Shown piece by piece: positions 60,748 through 64,000 of a stretch of 64,000 nt of DNA. This DNA is from a bacterium. GTDB taxonomy: Bacteria > Desulfobacterota > Deferrisomatia > Deferrisomatales > BM512. The position numbers and the translations under genes are program-made. The stretch covers positions 1 through 64,000 of the forward strand of contig SCTA01000003.1 in assembly GCA_004322275.1 (NCBI GenBank), written 5' to 3'. The number at the start of each line of letters is the position of its first letter. The stretch's first letter is position 1. Under the pieces are notes generated by a model. It saw only the letters and a list, made by a program, of their open reading frames with translations. It was not told where the DNA came from and searched no databases.

Positions 60748-62286
60748 ATGAGACGTGAAACGATTCTTGTAATCAGATTTTCGGCTTTTATTGTCATGGT
60801 GCTCGTTTTTGCGGCAACCACCGCTTTTGCTCTCGGGCAGGTTCAGTGGCAGAAAAATTCTCCCCAGAGAGTCGGCGGGCAGGCGATAATAATGTGGAAC
60901 GCCCTGCCCGGGGCTTTGAAATACTCGATTTCCCGCACGGATATGCTGACCAACAAGACCGTTTCCTGGGAGACTCAGTCCCTCTACTACGTCGATCTTC
61001 GGGCCGAATCGGGGAAAGCCTACAAGTACCTGATCACCGCGCTCGGCGCCGATGGCCGTCCGCTGGGCGTTTCGGAATCCCGCCTGCTCGAGGCCTTCAA
61101 GCCGCTGGAGCCTCCCAGATGGGGAGGAAGCTATCAGGAGGGCGGCCGCCTCTATCTGGTCTGGGACGGCGACCCGAGAGCCAAATTCCACAACCTCTAC
61201 CGCATTGATCAGGGATCGAAGGAAGCGAGTAAAATCGCCTCGGTTCAGACGGGCAAGTACGTCGATTCAAATATCCTGCCGAGGGCGAAATACACCTACT
61301 ATATCCGCTCCGTTGACAGGGACGGCAAGGAGTCGGAATCTTCCAACTATCTGGACGCTGAGGTCGAAACCTGGGAGGGCGCACCGGCGGTCGGGGTGGT
61401 GGCAAAGAGATACGTAAACGCTGTCGGAATGATTGTGGGGCAGGCGAACAGCCTCTTCAGCGAGCCAACCGACATGGTTTTCCGTCGTGGCAAACTCTTT
61501 GTCACGGATATGGGGAGCAGGGCGATTCAGGAATTCACGCCCGAAGGAGCCCTCGTGCGCCGCATCGGCGTGAAGCCCCCGAATTACCCGAAAGAGTGGG
61601 GTATTCCCTGGGGAATGGATTCCGACATAGAGGGCAAGGTCTTTGCGGTCACCTATCTGAAGACTCCCTACGTCAGGATCTTCGACCGGAACGGAAAGAT
61701 GATCCTCGACCTCGAGGTATTCAAGCCCCGGGAACTAAAGGATTACCCGCTCGTCCCGCAGGCGATGGACGTGCTTCTCGACGGTAACGGCGGGTTCTGG
61801 GTGAGCGAGTTTTCCTACGGACAGCTCATTCACTATGACGAAAGGGGCACCGAAATATTGAGGGTGGGCACACCGAAATTCCTCGAAGAGGGAGAGCCCT
61901 TCAAGACCCCGACCTTCCTCGCCCGCCAGCCAAAAACCGGCGACATCTGGGTTTCGGAATCCCTGCAGGGCAGGATTTACAGGATCACGCAGGAAGGGGA
62001 GATTATCGGCTTTATGGATAACCGGGACAGCGAGCTGGGCGTCCTGATCATGCCCAAGGATATCGCGCCCGGCAAGGAGGGCGAACTGCTCGTCATAGAC
62101 GGCATGCTCGGCAGCCTGCAGTCCTTCGACGAAAAAGGCAACCTAGTCGCGGTTTACTACACACCGGAACTGGAATATCTCGAACTGCCCAGCATAGTCG
62201 CCGTAGCCTACGACCCGACCACCGGAGACATCTACGTATCATCGAAGATAGAGAGCGCGATCTTCAGGCTCCAGCTCATCCAGTAA
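60748..62286 (+). CDS. Secreted fibronectin III / NHL-type beta-propeller protein (B)
   Basis: The 512-residue protein matches the design of propeller protein A: signal peptide (about 1-31), the WQKNSPQRVGGQAIIMWNALPGALKYSIS-type fibronectin III domain, a second such domain (PPRWGGS...YYIRSVDRDGKES), then a propeller of about 300 residues with NHL-like blades (DMVFRRGKLFVTDMGSRAIQEF, AMDVLLDGNGGFWVSEFSYGQLIHY). It is 4 bases downstream of the 9-haem gene B, and it closes the mirrored gene order. Probably surface-exposed; role inferred from context only. Confidence 0.83.
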   Translation: MRRETILVIRFSAFIVMVLVFAATTAFALGQVQWQKNSPQRVGGQAIIMWNALPGALKYSISRTDMLTNKTVSWETQSLYYVDLRAESGKAYKYLITALGADGRPLGVSESRLLEAFKPLEPPRWGGSYQEGGRLYLVWDGDPRAKFHNLYRIDQGSKEASKIASVQTGKYVDSNILPRAKYTYYIRSVDRDGKESESSNYLDAEVETWEGAPAVGVVAKRYVNAVGMIVGQANSLFSEPTDMVFRRGKLFVTDMGSRAIQEFTPEGALVRRIGVKPPNYPKEWGIPWGMDSDIEGKVFAVTYLKTPYVRIFDRNGKMILDLEVFKPRELKDYPLVPQAMDVLLDGNGGFWVSEFSYGQLIHYDERGTEILRVGTPKFLEEGEPFKTPTFLARQPKTGDIWVSESLQGRIYRITQEGEIIGFMDNRDSELGVLIMPKDIAPGKEGELLVIDGMLGSLQSFDEKGNLVAVYYTPELEYLELPSIVAVAYDPTTGDIYVSSKIESAIFRLQLIQ

Positions 62287-62296
62287 ATCCCAGAGG

Positions 62297-63298
62297 CTAA
62301 CCGAAAATATCCCACCACTCGAAGCCTGCCCCGCACAGCCCCGGCAAAGGCGACCTGTAGCGCGTCCTCCGCAGCGCTCCGGCGCGTTCTTCCGCTACCG
62401 GTGAAAGGCTCGAAACCGGCACCTTTCCCGATCCGTCCGGCAGGTCTATCACGTAGGGCGGCGCCTCTGTGCGTGAAATGACCGAGAGACGGCTGTGGGC
62501 GGCGAGACCGGAAGGTATCGTCAGCCGAAAGCGCTTGTTGCCGGGAGCCCTGTCGGTATGGTGGAGGTAGCGGGTGTCTACTCCAAGTTCGCCAAGCCGG
62601 TAGAAAAGCTCATCCAGAACCTCCGGCCGGTCGTTCACCCCCTTTAAAAGCACCGTCTGGTTCCCGAGGGCTACGTCCGCTCTCCGAAGTTTCAACAGCG
62701 CGTCCTCGAAGGAAGGCCGTATTTCCGAGGGATGGACGGCGTGCAGGACCACTTCGACGGGTTTCCCCGCCCTGGTCAGAACGGCGAGAAGGTCCGCGTC
62801 TATACGTTCGGGAAAGACCACCGGCGCGCGGGTGTGGATTCGGAGGCGCTTTACGGTTTCGACCCTTGCGAAGAGTCTCAGAACTTCCTCAAGCTGCGTG
62901 TTGCCCAGGGTAAGCGGATCGCCGCCGGAGAAGATGACCTCCCCAATCTCGCCGTTTTTCGCGACGTAATCTTGTATCGCGCGAAGGCCGGCCTGTGAAA
63001 CCTCGCGGCTTTCACCCGGCGGGTTCCCCCTCCGGAAACAGAACCGGCAATAGAAAAAGCAGCGCGAGGTGAGGAGTATCAGAACCCTGTCGGGGTACTT
63101 CCTGAAGAGGAAGGGCAGGGGAGAAACCTTCGACTCTCCGGTCGGGTCCGGGAAACTCTCAGGATCCTCTTCCTCCTCTTCGGGCGACGGGTTTCCGATA
63201 CGAAGGAGCGGGCTTTCCACACCCAGAGAATTTGCGTGGCCGAGGTATTCCGGGGGCCAGAAGGCGGGGAAGAGAAATTTTTTTCCCGAAAGGAGCAA
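62297..63298 (-). CDS. epmB: EF-P beta-lysylation protein EpmB (KamA-family radical SAM aminomutase)
   Basis: The 333-residue enzyme converts lysine to beta-lysine for EF-P modification. Radical SAM motif RCFFYCRFCFRRG (CxxxCxxC), the PLP-type lysine 2,3-aminomutase blocks VIFSGGDPL, HTRAPVV and YLHHTDRAPG. I place the start at TTG 63298 (CGGAGATTCCCCT upstream) since longer frames would run into the divergent efp gene, and the resulting length is typical of EpmB. The short form without the C-terminal KamA dimerisation part fits EpmB rather than a catabolic lysine aminomutase. Confidence 0.85.
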   Translation of the reverse strand: MLLSGKKFLFPAFWPPEYLGHANSLGVESPLLRIGNPSPEEEEEDPESFPDPTGESKVSPLPFLFRKYPDRVLILLTSRCFFYCRFCFRRGNPPGESREVSQAGLRAIQDYVAKNGEIGEVIFSGGDPLTLGNTQLEEVLRLFARVETVKRLRIHTRAPVVFPERIDADLLAVLTRAGKPVEVVLHAVHPSEIRPSFEDALLKLRRADVALGNQTVLLKGVNDRPEVLDELFYRLGELGVDTRYLHHTDRAPGNKRFRLTIPSGLAAHSRLSVISRTEAPPYVIDLPDGSGKVPVSSLSPVAEERAGALRRTRYRSPLPGLCGAGFEWWDIFG

Positions 63299-63313
63299 AG
63301 GGGAATCTCCGCG

Positions 63314-63342
63314 TTGACATATAAGCCTAAAACGATTATTAA
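63314..63342 (+). promoter_or_regulatory. Sigma-70 promoter for efp
   Basis: TTGACA (63314-63319), 17-base spacer, TATTAA (63337-63342), 44 bases before the efp start codon. Confidence 0.75.
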
Positions 63343-63385
63343 CTAGCCCCGAATATGATAACAGAAAATCAGGGAGAATTTCGAC

Positions 63386-63949
63386 ATGTACAAAGTTGGT
63401 GAGCTCAAGAAGGGGCTTAAACTGGAAATAGACGGCGAGCCCTATCTCGTCGTGGGTTTTGAATTCTCGAAGCCCGGCAAGGGTCAGGCGATGTACCGCT
63501 GCAGGCTTCGCAACATGATATCCGGCGTGCAGATCGACCGCACCTACCGCTCCGGCGACGTGTTCAGACCCGCCAGCCTCGAAGAGCGCGAGATGCAGTA
63601 CCTGTACACCGACGGTCATTTCTACACCTTCATGGACAAGAAGACCTACGACCAGGTCAACATGACCGAAGAGCAGCTCGGCGACGACCGCTTTTACCTC
63701 AAGGACAACCAGGACGTCGACATCCTCCTCTGGCAGGAGCGTCCCATCGGCATAACCCTGCCGAACTTCGTCGTCCTCAGGGTGACCAAAACCGAGCCCG
63801 CCGCCCGCGGCGACACCGCCACCAACGTCACCAAGCCGCTGACCCTTGAGACCGGCTACGTGGTGCAGGGCCCTCCCTTCATCGAAGAGGGCGAACTGGT
63901 GCAGGTGGACACCCGCACCGGCGATTACGTAACCCGCGTCAAAGGTTAA
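63386..63949 (+). CDS. efp: Elongation factor P
   Basis: The 187-residue factor relieves ribosome stalling at polyproline. Domain I carries the loop SKPGKGQA with K32, the residue aligned with the beta-lysylated K34 of E. coli EF-P. Domains II and III follow with YLYTDGHFYTFMD and the C-terminal VQVDTRTGDYVTRV signature. The divergent epmB and the downstream probable epmA support beta-lysylation here rather than rhamnosylation (which needs Arg at this place). Confidence 0.97.
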   Translation: MYKVGELKKGLKLEIDGEPYLVVGFEFSKPGKGQAMYRCRLRNMISGVQIDRTYRSGDVFRPASLEEREMQYLYTDGHFYTFMDKKTYDQVNMTEEQLGDDRFYLKDNQDVDILLWQERPIGITLPNFVVLRVTKTEPAARGDTATNVTKPLTLETGYVVQGPPFIEEGELVQVDTRTGDYVTRVKG

Positions 63950-63960
63950 GCGGAGCTGCG

Positions 63961-64000
63961 GTGAACAAAGAGCTAGCGGGGCTCGCCGGAAAGAGGCGGG
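63961..64000 (+). CDS. Start of a gene cut by the window edge, probably EpmA (EF-P--lysine ligase)
   Basis: GTG at 63961 after GCGGAG, encoding MNKELAGLAGKRR before the window ends. It starts 11 bases after efp. The sequence is too short to assign alone; the setting (epmB, efp) and a basic L-x-x-R-type beginning make EpmA the best guess. Confidence 0.4.
   Translation, partial: MNKELAGLAGKRR

Noticed and set aside
1-64000. CRISPR array
   Set aside because: The repeats found are long, dispersed and palindromic; nowhere do short identical repeats alternate with spacers of constant length, and no cas gene is present.

Overview
The window is GC-rich bacterial chromosome. Gene content and order (rplU-rpmA-obg-proB-proA-nadD-rsfS, tmk-holB-PSP1/RicT-metG-TatD, EF-P with EpmB, many multihaem c-type cytochromes) suggest a member of the Desulfuromonadia / former Deltaproteobacteria. 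This is an inference from gene content; no rRNA is present to fix the taxonomy.

Layout. 1-235 is half of a large palindromic non-coding element. 384-8783 holds cardiolipin synthase, two tandem serine-hydrolase paralogues (the second has lost its catalytic residues), a secreted propeller protein, a cysteine desulfurase-MnmA pair for tRNA 2-thiolation, and a monohaem cytochrome. 8848-16596 holds a B12/radical SAM gene that converges on a tightly coupled five-gene minus-strand operon (STAS/DUF1990-like, CrtI-like oxidoreductase, NDH-2-like flavoprotein, B12/radical SAM, type III polyketide synthase). This looks like an uncharacterised biosynthetic cluster. 16772-21350 holds small envelope proteins, cyclophilin, an ICMT-like methyltransferase, a NodIJ-like ABC exporter and a dihaem lipoprotein cytochrome.

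21479-22232 is a 754-bp element made of nested hairpins with terminal inverted repeats. It is followed by two AT-rich orphan genes of foreign character (to 23586). 23895-43635 is mostly housekeeping: ribosomal proteins L21/L27, Obg, proline synthesis, NadD/RsfS, GpsA, Tmk, HolB, RicT-like, MetG, a TatD-radical SAM fusion, GreA, PurC, Usp/PlsC/FAAL and MgtE. It is sprinkled with at least five MITE-like repeats of about 120-146 bp. 43964-50930 holds small lipoproteins, a zinc-ribbon protein, membrane proteins, TadA, tRNA-Ser(CGA), SRP RNA, DnaX, YbaB and CobO.

51292-62286 is the most striking locus. A PpiC-type lipoprotein and a fibronectin-III/NHL propeller protein precede a 9-haem and a 5-haem cytochrome. 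A thioredoxin-like protein follows, then a second 5-haem, 9-haem and propeller gene. The order is therefore mirrored around the thioredoxin gene, with 28 haem-binding motifs in four proteins, one of them the rare CX3CH form. It resembles the loci reported for extracellular cytochrome filaments, but the proteins are not obviously OmcS, OmcE or OmcZ. The window ends with EpmB divergent from EF-P and the first codons of a probable EpmA.
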